From Rotaria macrura (taxonomy: Eukaryota; Rotifera; Eurotatoria; Philodinida; Philodinidae): a stretch of 64,000 nt of DNA. The translations under genes were made by a program, and so were the position numbers. Of the stretch, positions 33,161 to 44,760 are shown piece after piece (positions within the stretch are counted from its first letter, which is position 1; every line of letters begins with the position of its first letter). The stretch covers positions 24,861-88,860 of the forward strand of contig OENT01000649.1 in assembly GCA_900239685.1 (NCBI GenBank), given 5' to 3'. The notes under the pieces were generated by a model. The model was not told the origin of the DNA and did no database searches. It was given only the letters and a program-made list of their open reading frames with translations.

Positions 33161-36100
33161 CTATAGTTTAATTGTCAAAAAAACAAAGATCCATTTCATA
33201 ATAAATCCTATAAGTTGAAATAAAAATCGTGGACAAAAAATTTTCCATAACATTAAATGTCGTCTCAATATAAATACACTCAATGATGTAATCAATAATT
33301 TCAAACAATCAACAATTAGAATTTTTCTAAATAGATTTTCATGATATTTTTGTTGCAACATTTTTCGAATAAATATCACATTTAAGATCTGACCAGAAAA
33401 TGTTTCAATAAGAATAAATATTCCACGTACAACTAAAGAATTAATAATTAACGAAAGATAAGTATTTATCGAAGAAGTCGTAGTTGGAAATATTGCTGTC
33501 CAACGTATTTGTGAAAGAACAGGTTGATGGCCAGTTGCATAAAAAAAATAATCAGCTAGTAGAGATGAAAGTATTGCAAATGAATAATTATTATCATGCA
33601 AAGCAAGATTATAAATAAAATATTGAAGAAATATCACAAATGAAAATCGGTAGCCAACTACGAATATGAGAATCGAGTAGATTAATTTATCCAAGTGATT
33701 GAATTTAAATATTACAACGAAACATGTCTGAATCATTATACTTAAATAGAATATTGACAATGCATGAGGAATATTAAACCAATAACCAACTACACTTAAA
33801 TATGATACATATGGTAAGAAATACGAATGATGACATATTAAAGTAAATATAATTAACCAGAGTAAAGAAGCTATAAATGGTAGAACATAATTTGATGTAT
33901 CTGAAGATTTCGATACAAGCCATAGAGGATCAATACAATATGGTTGTTGTTCTTCGCGACAAATTAAAAAAGCTCGTGTTAAAAATAATAAAAACGATAA
34001 AAGAATATTTTGTGATATTTTCATTTTCGTGCATAATATAATTGTTTGAATAAGAAAATAAAGACACATAGCTTCATTTATTATAAAACTATTTGAAAAT
34101 GATATTGTAAAATACATAACGAGAAGACTAATACTGAAGATCATATTTCCATAATTAATTGATAAGATCAATAATTTGAAATAGAAGAATATCAATATTA
34201 AACATGAGAATAACATGAAAACAAGACCCGTTACAATTCGATATATTTTGAATGTTGACCATTGCAAACGAAAATGTGTTTGTAATTCATATTTAAATTC
34301 TTGAAATAAATTTTCAGTCAATGTTAAATTTCTTTCTCGATCCAAAGATATAAATATTGTTCGTAGATTAGCACGTAATTCTTGTAATTTATCAGATAAT
34401 GATATTGTATTTGACATGTACTGTAAATAAATTTCAATTTGTTCAAAATTTAGTTTCATTGCAATGTATCGGTACTCGACTGGTATGATATCAATAATCA
34501 TCATGCCTATACTCGAATATGGTATTAACGCATGAAGATACCAAGATAGTGTTGGTACAAGATCTATTTGTGAAACAGTGTTTTCATTGTGTTCGGAGAG
34601 AACAAAATAATTTGGTTTATTTGTATAAATAAGCATAGCTGTTTCAAGTTCATTTAATTGATCACCACCATGATCACCTTGCTGTGTCATACCATGATCA
34701 CCAATAACCATTAGAAGAGAGGATGAATTTGATTGATCAAGTGATATAGTTATGTTTCGAATAACATCATTCATTTGATTCAATTTACGTTTCATTTCAG
34801 AATGTGTTGGACCATACCGATGACCACAATGATCGACACCTAATCAAATATATAATTAATTGTCTTAGAAATACATATTCCAAGAAATCGATTAAAATTT
34901 GAAAGGATTTACGACATGTGTTTTAATGAGATCATTCAATGCTTCGATAACCTGCTTTTTTAAATTAGTTCAAAGGTGAATGAGTCTTATTTTAACTGTC
35001 TTGAAATGAGACAGCATTTTTCATTTTGACAACAATAATTCGAATTATACTGATATGAGTAGAGATTATTCTCATCAAGAATTTCCTGCTCATTGATATG
35101 TCATGTCTGTTATAAATTATCGAAATTAATTGAGAAAATTTACTCTAGACTTTTTAGGAAGATAGTTTTTGAAAGAAAAAGAAATCTATGCATCTGACAA
35201 CAGATGTTCACCTTGAAATGATCTAAATCGAACATTAACAATTACCTAGATGGTTAGTAATAAAACATTCCCATTTCATTATTCCCTTTTATGAAATAAA
35301 TGATCTTATAAAGAAAATTAATTTGTTTTGTGTATTGTGTCTGCAAAGCACAAAAGAGATAATATAAAAGAAATGAAATATCATATTGACATTGATAGTA
35401 TTTGTGAAGATTATGGCAATCATATGATGAATAATGAAGAGACGTTTGACGTCTGAAAAATTTGACAGCAACTTTGACAGACGAATCAGCACGACTGATC
35501 TCATTGGTGTGCTCCGTTGGATCCCATTAGGGATGCAACGATGACGATGAATTCTGCCTTTTACCGGTTTATACTAATAACCAGTTCAAAGCTGTATACA
35601 CTGGTATTAGCCAGTATTCGCTTAATGCAGTCAGTCTAAACCAATAAAAGCAAGATAAGGTCGATATAAAACGGTAGAGATCGGTTATTTTCACCTTTTG
35701 CATCTCTAGATCCTATCATGAAACGATCGGATATGATGGGAATCCGTTAGTAGCTGTCAGAATCCTGGATATTTAATTCCAACAAGAAGTTGTCGGATAT
35801 CAGAATGACCGCACCCTGGTCGAAGTATCGGGATTCCGAAACTTTCCACATCCTATAGCACCTTATTTGGCAGCTTCGCCCTGGACAAGCATAGATTCTT
35901 GCCAATATATCTATCTAAAGATCGTAAAGTTTGATACGAAAACATTTACTATAATTCTTCGTGAACATCATGAAATTAATATATTCAAATAATGACTACA
36001 ATCTATTTCACTGAATCACATACTCACATAACTTTTTAGAAAAGGGGCTCATTCTATCGTTAGATAGACGCTACTAGTAATACTTCAATGTAGCTAGCAA

Positions 36101-37852
36101 AAACATTTAATTAATCATGCATTTTTTCAATAAATTCCATTGTAATAATCAAATTTACTCTCTCTCTCTCTAACGACAACTTCGAACTAGCAGAAGACTT
36201 AAAACGAATAATCGCAAGGATCCTTATTAGCAGACTAAGATTTTTATGTTATTTGACTTTCATGAAATCAGACTTGTATCAATAAGTATCAACAATCAAT
36301 TAATGAGACGTTGGCTCTTATTCGATTCATGGAGCAGTTGCATTAACATAGTAATGAAAATGCAAATTTATACGATAGACTATTGAAATGAAAGACAAAT
36401 TGATCTGTTTACTTTTATAGGTAGAAATAAATCTCTATTTAGTTCTAGCATACGAATCAACGAACTTTCTCTCTAAGACGTACATTTTCAGTAAGTTTTA
36501 CGAATTTAGTAAAACTTTGCATTGCTAGCGTAACTTCTAATTGGATATTAATTTATTCATTCGAATATATCTAGCTACGAGTTATTGTTTCTAGTATAAA
36601 TACTTTCTTAATCCGAAACGTTGATACCAACATCGGCTACAACAACCTTTCTAATGCAAGAAATATATTCTATGAATCATGCGCACATCAAATCAAATCT
36701 ATGAGAAACAAAGTTAAATAACACGACTTGGTCTAACATGTCGCCTGTCTTTCTTTACATAGGTAGTAGAGTCAAATCAAAACAGCATATGGCCACTTAT
36801 TTCTGATGAAAAAACTTTTGTTGAATCAATGAACTGTTTTTATGAAACTGAGCATGTATATAGAAGAATAAGCATGCTGGACACATGATCACAGTTAACA
36901 AGCCATGCTCATTTTCAAATTAGAAAATTTTTACTGTAAATCCTTCTTTCTAGTAGAAGTCTGAAATTAATTAATTGAGTAACGATAACTTTAAAGCGTT
37001 TATTAGTATGGTTATATTGAACTACGTTTTACTCTGTCGTTTAAGAGCTATGAAATCGAAGGCCAATGTTGCATGAGAACTTTCTTTAATGAATAGAATA
37101 CGAATATAATCCGGAAAAAATGAAAGTCTTCAAATCAAAACAAAAAAAAATTTTCTCTGCTATGAAAAAGATTCGAAATTTTTATCTAATTTATACGCTG
37201 TAAGAAAATTTAATTTACCTAGAAAATGAGCAATAATAAACGATAGTTGATTGTGACGGGTATCTTCGATAACTTTCCATAAATGTTGTAGAATTCCATT
37301 GTCAACTGTATCTAAATCATGAACATCAAATGATGGATAAACATGTAGATGTTGAAAGTTGATATTTGGATAAAGTGCTAACCATGTATCATCACCTAAT
37401 AAAGAAATATTTCGTTGATAAAGGCTATGCTTTAGTTGATTAATTATATTATCTTCTTCTATTTCATAACCGTTGAAATTATATGATATATCAATGAATG
37501 TTGGTAATGATCCCGTCGTTATTCCTTTCAAACGTTGAAGTGTTGTCGTCGGTGGGTCAGCAAGTAATTTTAATAAAACAGATTGTCTAGGCTTGGTTTC
37601 AAGTAAGTTCTCTACGAATGGCATTTGATTTAGATAATTATTACTTCTTGACTGATCAGTTGATTTAATAAAATCATATCGTAGAGCATCAATAACAATT
37701 AAAATCACTTGATCGAATTCAACTGGAACCGATGATGGTATAGTTCCAATGGAATTTTGTAAAATAACACGACGTGTTAATAAAAATCCTTTCAGAAAAA
37801 ATGTCAGGCCAATAATATAGAGAAAACTAAGAGTTAAAAATTTATAATTCAT
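33161..37852 (-). CDS. PIGO: GPI ethanolamine phosphate transferase 3 (PIG-O)
   Basis: Two exons, 37852-37219 and 34839-33161, separated by a 2379-bp intron, encode 770 residues. It adds ethanolamine phosphate to the third mannose of the GPI anchor in the ER lumen. An N-terminal membrane segment precedes an alkaline-phosphatase-like catalytic domain: VIDALRYDF with metal ligand Asp55, the threonine nucleophile in DPPTTTLQR (Thr102-104), HFLGVDHCGH (residues 209-218) and GDHGMTQQGDHGGD (Asp259, His260, Asp267, His268). The C-terminal half is a series of about ten membrane segments. At 770 residues it is shorter than the human protein of about 1,090, mostly in the C-terminal membrane part. The ATG at 37852 is two bases after a tattttag acceptor and only 19 bp after the F-box stop. 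Confidence 0.9.
34840..37218. other. Long PIG-O intron containing a MITE
   Basis: 2379 bp, far above the usual 45-100 bp here. Frames inside lack motifs. It carries the 181-bp hAT-type element at 35528-35708 and, just after it, degenerate tcggat/gaatcc strings to about 35860 like those in the 14.9-15.2 kb element. Intron growth by transposon insertion explains part of the length. Confidence 0.65.
35528..35708. mobile_element. hAT-type MITE inside the PIG-O intron
   Basis: 181 bp with ends TAGGGATGCAACGATGA and, in reverse, TAGAGATGCAAAAGGTGA. The flanks gatcccat (35520-35527) and gatcctat (35709-35716) match at seven of eight bases, fitting an 8-bp hAT target duplication. The interior has repeated accggt/accagt strings and no coding capacity. 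Confidence 0.75.
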
Positions 37853-37871
37853 ATCTAAAATACAAAATAGA
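37853..37871 (-). promoter_or_regulatory. 19-bp intercistronic gap with splice acceptor
   Basis: Between the F-box stop (37872-37874) and the PIG-O ATG (37850-37852) the minus strand is a pyrimidine-rich tract ending gtattttag, then two bases, then ATG. There is no room for a promoter. A spliced-leader acceptor in a dicistronic transcript is the likeliest reading; internal cis-splicing is the alternative. Confidence 0.6.
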
Positions 37872-38741
37872 CTAAAACGTGAGATTATGCTCGAGATTAC
37901 ATCGAAACGATGTATAATTTCGTTCGAGCTCAAGTAAATGATTAATATCAAAATCAATTGCACCATTTAATTCAAGTATGTGAACATTTATCATTAAGGA
38001 AAATATTAATAATAAACGATCAAATTCAACATTTTCAACATGAAGTATAAGTGAACGAAGAGATTCATTTCCGACTAGTTGTTGATCAATATCTTTGTCC
38101 ATGTATTCTCGATTGTAATCATTGATACGTGCACTCAAATGACGTAACTCTCGCAACTGAGATATCAAAACAATAAAATCACTTGAAAAACAATCACAAT
38201 CAATAATAAGTCGTCTTAGTTTACTTAATTTAGATTTTTCTTCTATAAAATACAAATTCGTATGAAAATTACACTGCATTGAATGAAGATCCAATTGTTG
38301 ATTGAACAAAATTTTAAAAAGATCATTCAAATGCTTTTCATTTTGAATATGTTTTGTATCAATAAACAAATATTTTAATTGACATTGTCGAAGTATGATT
38401 TTTAATTCATGCAATTTAACATCATATAATCTGATAGATAATAGATTTGTGAATGAAATTGAACGTAGTATCACTTGCAAATGATTAAACTCATCTGATA
38501 TCGATAGATAACGAATGTATCCAGCTATAATTGGCAGAATGAAATTTGTATAAATAGAAAATTCATATGATTTTAATGAAATCATATTCGCATGAAAACA
38601 ATTATGTCGATCAATAATCAATGAATCAAAACGTTGATTTAAATTGCAAAATGCTTGAAATATATCTAATAGATCTAGATAATCGAACACTTCAACTAGT
38701 AAATCATTCGAAAGATCAGTCAATACCGATATATTTTTCAT
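37872..38741 (-). CDS. F-box protein with LRR-like C-terminal region
   Basis: A single exon of 289 codons. Residues about 7-45 form an F-box (LTDLSNDLLVEVFDYLDLLDIFQAF, then LNQRFDSLI), which binds Skp1 in SCF ubiquitin ligases. The remainder is leucine- and isoleucine-rich with irregular repeats (such as LRRLIIDC, LRELRHLSARI, LRSLILHVENV) that should fold like degenerate leucine-rich repeats and select substrates. Proteins of this plan, an F-box followed by a loosely repeating region of about 250 residues, form large families in bdelloids. The AG of an attttag acceptor touches the ATG directly. It overlaps nothing but is followed by PIG-O after 19 bp. Confidence 0.88.
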   Translation of the reverse strand: MKNISVLTDLSNDLLVEVFDYLDLLDIFQAFCNLNQRFDSLIIDRHNCFHANMISLKSYEFSIYTNFILPIIAGYIRYLSISDEFNHLQVILRSISFTNLLSIRLYDVKLHELKIILRQCQLKYLFIDTKHIQNEKHLNDLFKILFNQQLDLHSMQCNFHTNLYFIEEKSKLSKLRRLIIDCDCFSSDFIVLISQLRELRHLSARINDYNREYMDKDIDQQLVGNESLRSLILHVENVEFDRLLLIFSLMINVHILELNGAIDFDINHLLELERNYTSFRCNLEHNLTF

Positions 38742-39060
38742 CTAAAATTGGAATAAAAAACAAATACACATAGTAAAAATTATAGCATCACTGAATTCAT
38801 AAACCAAGTAATGAGAAGTATCACATCATTTGAAAAAATACGGATAGAGAGACGAAAACAAAATTACAAAACATTACATACAACGATAGACTCTCTACGA
38901 AAATGAAAACATAGGGATTTGAGATTGAATAAGTAACAAGAAAAATATTTATATCTGATTGATGAGCATAATTTCATGTTTAGTGATGGAATGTACTTGA
39001 TTATTTTGCTTGCTTAGTAAGTCTTTTAGCAATCTAAAATAGGCATGATAAAAAATATTA
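38742..39060. other. Spacer between B-box-like and F-box genes
   Basis: 319 bp AT-rich. On the minus strand it ends with ccaattttag directly abutting the F-box ATG. Confidence 0.45.
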
Positions 39061-40598
39061 TTATTGTATTGTAAAATTTACTTGTGAATTAAATTTCTCA
39101 TCGGCTATCTCAATAATATTTTCTTCTTTATCGAAAAGATTTGGATTCAGTACCGTGGGCGTATGTTTTGCAATATTTCTCGAACAACGCCGTATTTCAG
39201 CGACGATTTTCAATGCACACGATCGATAGACATGATGAACATCACGTAAATGTCTTGGCATATCGAGACGTGATATTATCGATGAACATGGAGCTTTTAT
39301 TATATATTTTGGTTGACAATCAAATGGATTTTTTGAATCTTGATTAAATGGACAGGCCATATGGAAATTCTTATTGTATAATACATCTTGGGATTGAAAT
39401 AGTACAGTTAAAAGTGGATCACGTTTTCGTAGAACAGCTTTGCAAACTTTATATGCACTAGAGGCTGTCATATGATGAAAACTTTGTAAATGATTGTAAA
39501 GACAACTTGACTTTCCTTCGCATAAACGGACATTATGAATGGGGAGAATACCGAAAACACCAGAACGTGTTAAAGGACATGGCCCACGATGAATCGTTAC
39601 AGATTGACTTAGATTTGAAGGCGATGATGTTAAATTATTGTTTGCTATTTTACGTTGACGACGATCTTCATAATCCTTAAATGTGAGAAAGGGAAAATGG
39701 AGACAACCTTAAAAAAGAATATCTTTTGCTTCATATAATGACGAGAAGAAATATAAAACGTGTATATTTACTGTACGAACGATAGTAAAGCGTCTCATTC
39801 TTACCGAATCACGTTCACCTATTTCACTACAATTAGTTTCACTGTGTTCTTCCTCGTCCGTCGATGAACTAAACATATATGCATAATAGTTTTTCGAAGA
39901 GAGTCCAAATTTACAGTTAAATATTTACTCTCCAGATTTATTATCTTTATTCTCTATGGATAAACTTGTACTATTTGATACTAAACGAAAATCGATGAGA
40001 AAAATCAAAAATTTAATAAAATACTAACAAGAATATGATGCAATAAGATTGTTTCTAAACAAAAAAAGGTAAGAGGATCGTACGAATTCGATACTATAAC
40101 TAACTCGTGTTCATCAAAGCCATCATGGTCCATAAAATCATTCGGTTCAATTTTGATATTTACAGGTGTATCTAAATTGGAATAAACACGTTCTCGTTGT
40201 TGTTCACGTTCGATGGCAACATCAATTTTTTCTAAATATGCTTTCATGTCGTTCATTGTTGCCTGTGATTCAAACACACGAGCTGCTTCTGTTTGCAATT
40301 GATGATAATCATATCGTCGTTGTTCATATGTACGTCGTATTTCTGTACAAGCTATTTCAATATCACGTTTTTCTTGTTCATTCAATTTTGTTGCATCAAT
40401 AAGTCGATTAAAAAGGGAAAAACGACGTTGAATTTTACGACGAAGTTCTTTTGGTAAATCTTTTTTTTCTTGTTCATATATACGATGATGTTCTTGTAAA
40501 TGTTCAAAGCAAACATAACGTTGACAATGTTTGACACATAAGAATGTATCACTACTAGAACAACTTAATTCAGTGCAAATCACAACATCAGTTGACAT
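39061..40598 (-). CDS. B-box-like zinc-binding protein, unknown function
   Basis: Four exons (40598-40084, 39970-39929, 39868-39805, 39675-39061) give 411 residues. The N-terminus has a B-box-like Cys/His cluster (C8, C13, C21, H24, C25, C29, H32, H36, H37), followed by a charged, probably coiled-coil segment of about 100 residues (KDLPKELRRKIQRRF, EKRDIEIACTEIRR). A short acidic Ser-rich part follows. The C-terminal 200 residues hold more Cys/His pairs (GPCPLTRSGVFG, CLYNHLQSFHH, MPRHLRDVHH) that resemble zinc knuckles. No enzymatic domain is seen; a nucleic-acid or protein-binding role is inferred. For exon 2 the acceptor at 39971-39972 keeps the frame open; another acceptor 10 bases earlier would introduce a stop. 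The ATG directly follows a gatttttag acceptor. Confidence 0.75.
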
Positions 40599-40623
40599 CT
40601 AAAAATCAATCCGATATTAAATT

Positions 40624-40863
40624 TCATTTTAGAAATACTTTAAAATAAAACAGAGGAATGTATTTTAATTTATATTCGAAAGTTCGACTGAATTCATTTT
40701 CCAATCCATATCTAAAAATCACATTGTAAAACTTTTGTTTTCCTTTATGAGTCAACTTGAAAAATTTACTTTTTATTTTACTAGTGAAATTTTCATTAGT
40801 CACCCTTGTATCTAGGAACACCAAAAGACCATCATCATCACCAGTGAAAAGAACTTCATTCAC
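40624..40863 (-). CDS. Short hypothetical frame, possible WD-repeat relic
   Basis: 79 codons upstream of the B-box-like gene. The N-terminal NEVLFTGDDDGLLVFLD resembles one strand unit of a WD40 repeat, but the rest (KIKSKFFKLTHKGKQ) does not continue the fold. It could be a relic exon or chance. No splice partner was found upstream. Confidence 0.2.
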   Translation of the reverse strand: MNEVLFTGDDDGLLVFLDTRVTNENFTSKIKSKFFKLTHKGKQKFYNVIFRYGLENEFSRTFEYKLKYIPLFYFKVFLK

Positions 40864-43800
40864 TCATCTATTTGTGTGCAATACATAATATTTTTATATG
40901 GAAATTAGTCTAACCAATATATGAATGAATAGATTACATTCTTGAAGGTCATTTGTAAGATGTCGCTCATCAACGATGAACAAGCGATCTTCTGTTTCCC
41001 GGATTCTGTTTACAGAATGATGGAGAAAAGACATCATATCAGTTAATTTAATTAGACAAAACTTTGATTAGTATTTCTAATCTGTAAATTATAACTGATC
41101 ATATTAATCTCCTAATTGGATGCTGTAAATTAGGACGAGGATTGCATTTGAAAGGTGCATACTCTCATGTGTATCGTATCGTTACGCTTACAATCAAAAT
41201 ACGAAGATGACTGTTAAATCTCGACGGTTTATGTTAAAATTTTCTCAATTCTTGTATTTCAAACTTAGCTATGCAAAATACAGATTCTGTATTCGTACAA
41301 CTCCTACCGTTAACGAATACTTTTCTTTTTGCATTCCAATCGAAATCCACCATACACAGAAAATAATTCATTGAGTGTTGTTTTTAATGTGCTTCAGACG
41401 AAAATCGATGATGTATTACACACATAATAATGCTAACAAAAATTAGTCGAACTGTGTAATACGATCATCAATTCAGTGCAAACTGGTATGCTTATTACAG
41501 ATGCGTTTGATTTAAGTTTAAGATAATCTTAAAGTCTATTTTCTTTCCAATAAGATTTAATACAGGGAATTACGTACAGAGAAATGTGCAGAATAGTTCA
41601 TACACTGATGATAAAAATGATTCAGCCATATTACCACCGAAACTTTGAAAAACATTAAAATTATCAAACACTGTATCATCAATGGAAACGTTTTGACACT
41701 CACTATTAGATTTGGTGTCATTTTATTTTTGTTAGAAGCCGAATTCTGCTGTCAAACGATTTCTCATGAGTTAAAATTCATTAAAATCCAACGAAATCTA
41801 TTTTTCAAACTGACAATCAATCTATCATCGAATAGATGAAGTAGAGTGTTAGCATAATCTCTGCTGAACTAAAATGTGGAACACAATGTACCTTTTCTTG
41901 TCAATCACACGAATATTGCTTCCATCGATGAACTATGAATCTAATTTACTGATCATTTTTTTTACATAGGTTGAAGATCTGCAATCGGAATGATTGCTGA
42001 TAGATTCCTATCGGAATTCGGTGGCAAATTATCATTTATCATGTATTAAATGACTCGTCACAAACTGTGACGAATTTGAAGAGTATCTATCACAGTCTTG
42101 GAGTAAGATGGGAAGTGGCAGATTAGAGGGCTGAGTGGTTCTTTATTTATATTGCTAAACACTCTAAAACTACTTTCAGATCGTGCTTTACAAAATCATT
42201 TATTTCAATTTGTTCCCTCGGCATATTTTCTATATGAAGAAGCACTTTGTGTTATAGTTATATGAAGTATGCTGCAGGATTTTGTGTACTGTTCACTAAG
42301 CAAACGACATCGAATGACTTGAACAATGTAAGTTTCCAAATTAACACTCCTGCAAAGTTAGTTTTATTATCAGTGGGATCAAAATTGCTCAAAAATTCAA
42401 TAAACCTATGTACGTGAGATGTAGGTGAAGTACTTTTGCTCTGCCTCATATTAGTTATCGAGTTTTTTTATGACTCCGTACTGTATCACTGTTATCTTTC
42501 TTTTTTTTTTCATTTAAAAATTTCTCGAAATCAATATGATATTAAAATGGATCATCGGCAGCATGTTCAGTTGTCGCAAAAAGAGTCACCATGAGATTAG
42601 TTCGGACTGTTCTACTAATACTTCGAATGCATAAAACGATTTGACACCTAGATTGTATCAGATCAGCTATCACATAGGAGACAAGAAAAATATAAAATTT
42701 CCGATATAGTTAAAAAACAATTGGAGGTACCAAAGTGGGATCAAATGTAACGTTATACCCATCGAAGCCTAAATTGATGAAATATTAATGCTATAAAAAT
42801 AGCAATCACATTTTAATTCTTCTTTCAAATACTATTTCTGCTTATTCGTCTAGGTGTGGGTGTAAGTCTTCTCTTTGCTCATACTCACGCCAACACTCTC
42901 AGTCAGTCGCAAAAAAATGATTTATTCACTGTTCAATTTTGCATGCTTTTTTAATTACCGCCATATTTTAGTTGATGCTTTTCCATTTCGATATGTGTTT
43001 TCATGAATATCAGGGCTCTTTCGACGTTTCGTCCTGGAGAAATTTCACTGTAAGAATTCAATTATTTTCGCCTTCGAACATTTTCATAAATCATTTGAAT
43101 GATTGATTTTAGTTTTTACCATCGTTTGACATGCATTTGTAAAACATATTTTCTTGAAATGCTATATGAGACCCTTTTATAACCATATTGAGTATTGCTA
43201 ATAGATTTAACTGCAAATAACTATACTTTGAAATGAAATCAATACATAAATGATGTACGAAATGCTAATCTGTAAAATGATCAGTTTTTAAAATTATTAT
43301 TCAGAAAGTAATGGGTATTTACGCAACGAATTCTTTGCGTAAATGACATGTTGAATCATAAAACAGCAACATCCTTATCCTCAAATATGGAATGCTGAAA
43401 CAGGAAAATTATCAACATTAAAAGTAACTAGCAATTTCTTTCATGATATCCAAAGTTTCCTTTTCAAGTTCTACTAAACTGCTAAAACTTATTGTTCTAT
43501 CTTCATCAGTATACAATATTCACATGGTCGCTAAATACCGTAAATTGATTAGCATTCTATACGTCACCATTATTGCCTCACCAGCTTTCGTTTTATTGAT
43601 ATCTGAATTTGAAACTCGAGCAATATCTATTCCGTTATGAGCATTATATTCAATTACAGTCTTTGAGATTGTGTATTGAGCTTAATTATGTCAGTTGTTT
43701 TCTCATCTTAGGGTTTCCGTCAACAGCAATCTATGCAGTATTATCAAGAATATATTCAAATAAATTTTTAATCCTAAAAAAAGAAGCTATAACCATAAGA

Positions 43801-44332
43801 AGAGTTGTTTAAAACAATATATAAATGAATATCTCAAATATTACTTTTTTATCAGTATACAAATGTGAATCCTATACTCACTCACATCTACAAGATCGTT
43901 TTCTCAAACGGACTGTTATTAATAGAAGAAATATTTGATTGAATGTTCCTAAAGTAGTAACCGATTTCTTCACTTGTCTTCTACTGGATCATCTACAATT
44001 GTAAGCAGGAAGAACTTCCAATATTATACTGAGATTGTATTAATATACAGTTAATAACCCAAACGAATCCCAATCAATGATCAATCTCTGTTTTTGACTG
44101 ATGCACGAAAGTCAAATGAGCAAACCTTTTTCTATAAACTCTACGCCATCTAAGGAGATGAATTACTCAAGTATAAATGATCGATTATCATACTATACAA
44201 TTAGCGGAATCGCTTTGAAGGGAAGACAAATCGATCTTCAAAAACAAAATGAAACATTCAGAACAAATGATTCAACGATGCTTGGTCGTTGCATGTGGTT
44301 AACGTGGGGTTTCGTGTGTTTTAAGAGAAGGC
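40864..44332. other. AT-rich intergenic region
   Basis: About 3.5 kb without a supported gene. Small features: the palindrome cgtcacaaactgtgacg near 42057, and tcggaattc-like strings near 41985-42020 recalling the 14.9-15.2 kb element. Frames at 43443-43812 and 44101-44385 have no motifs. Confidence 0.4.
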
Positions 44333-44487
44333 CAAGGGGGGACACCGTACTTCAAGTCGAAAAGTACTTCAAAGTACAAAAGTAATTCAAATTAGTTTAA
44401 ACTAGCGTAAACTAGCCTAAAGTATCTTATAGTACTTTTAAGTAGCCAAAGTTACGTCAAGTACAAAAGCCCACCGTTTCCCCCTTG
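44333..44487. mobile_element. hAT-type MITE
   Basis: 155 bp with ends CAAGGGGGGACACCGT and, in reverse, CAAGGGGGAAACGGT. Flanks gagaaggc (44325-44332) and gagaaggt (44488-44495) agree at seven of eight positions. The interior repeats agtacttcaaagtac-like and gtttaaactag-like strings and folds on itself. The CAAGGG terminus is shared with the right end of the 16.7-kb element, suggesting the same transposase superfamily, though the interiors differ. Confidence 0.8.
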
Positions 44488-44760
44488 GAGAAGGTTCTGA
44501 TTCATGTTCAAGCCGCACTCAAACAAATTTATCCACACCCACATACCCTCGAAAACTATCGAAATTTGGTTTTCAGCTAACCTATTGTGGTGTCTGAAAG
44601 ACGTTAATGTATGTCAAAAATTGAAACGTTTCGGTAACAGAATTAGATGTTGGCCTTGCGGGTCCTCTCAGGATTATTCAAAAGTAAATTTATTTAGAAA
44701 AAGATCTTTCTATTCGTGAAAAACATTTGAAAAATATAATAGTAGATTTTTGGTTTGACT

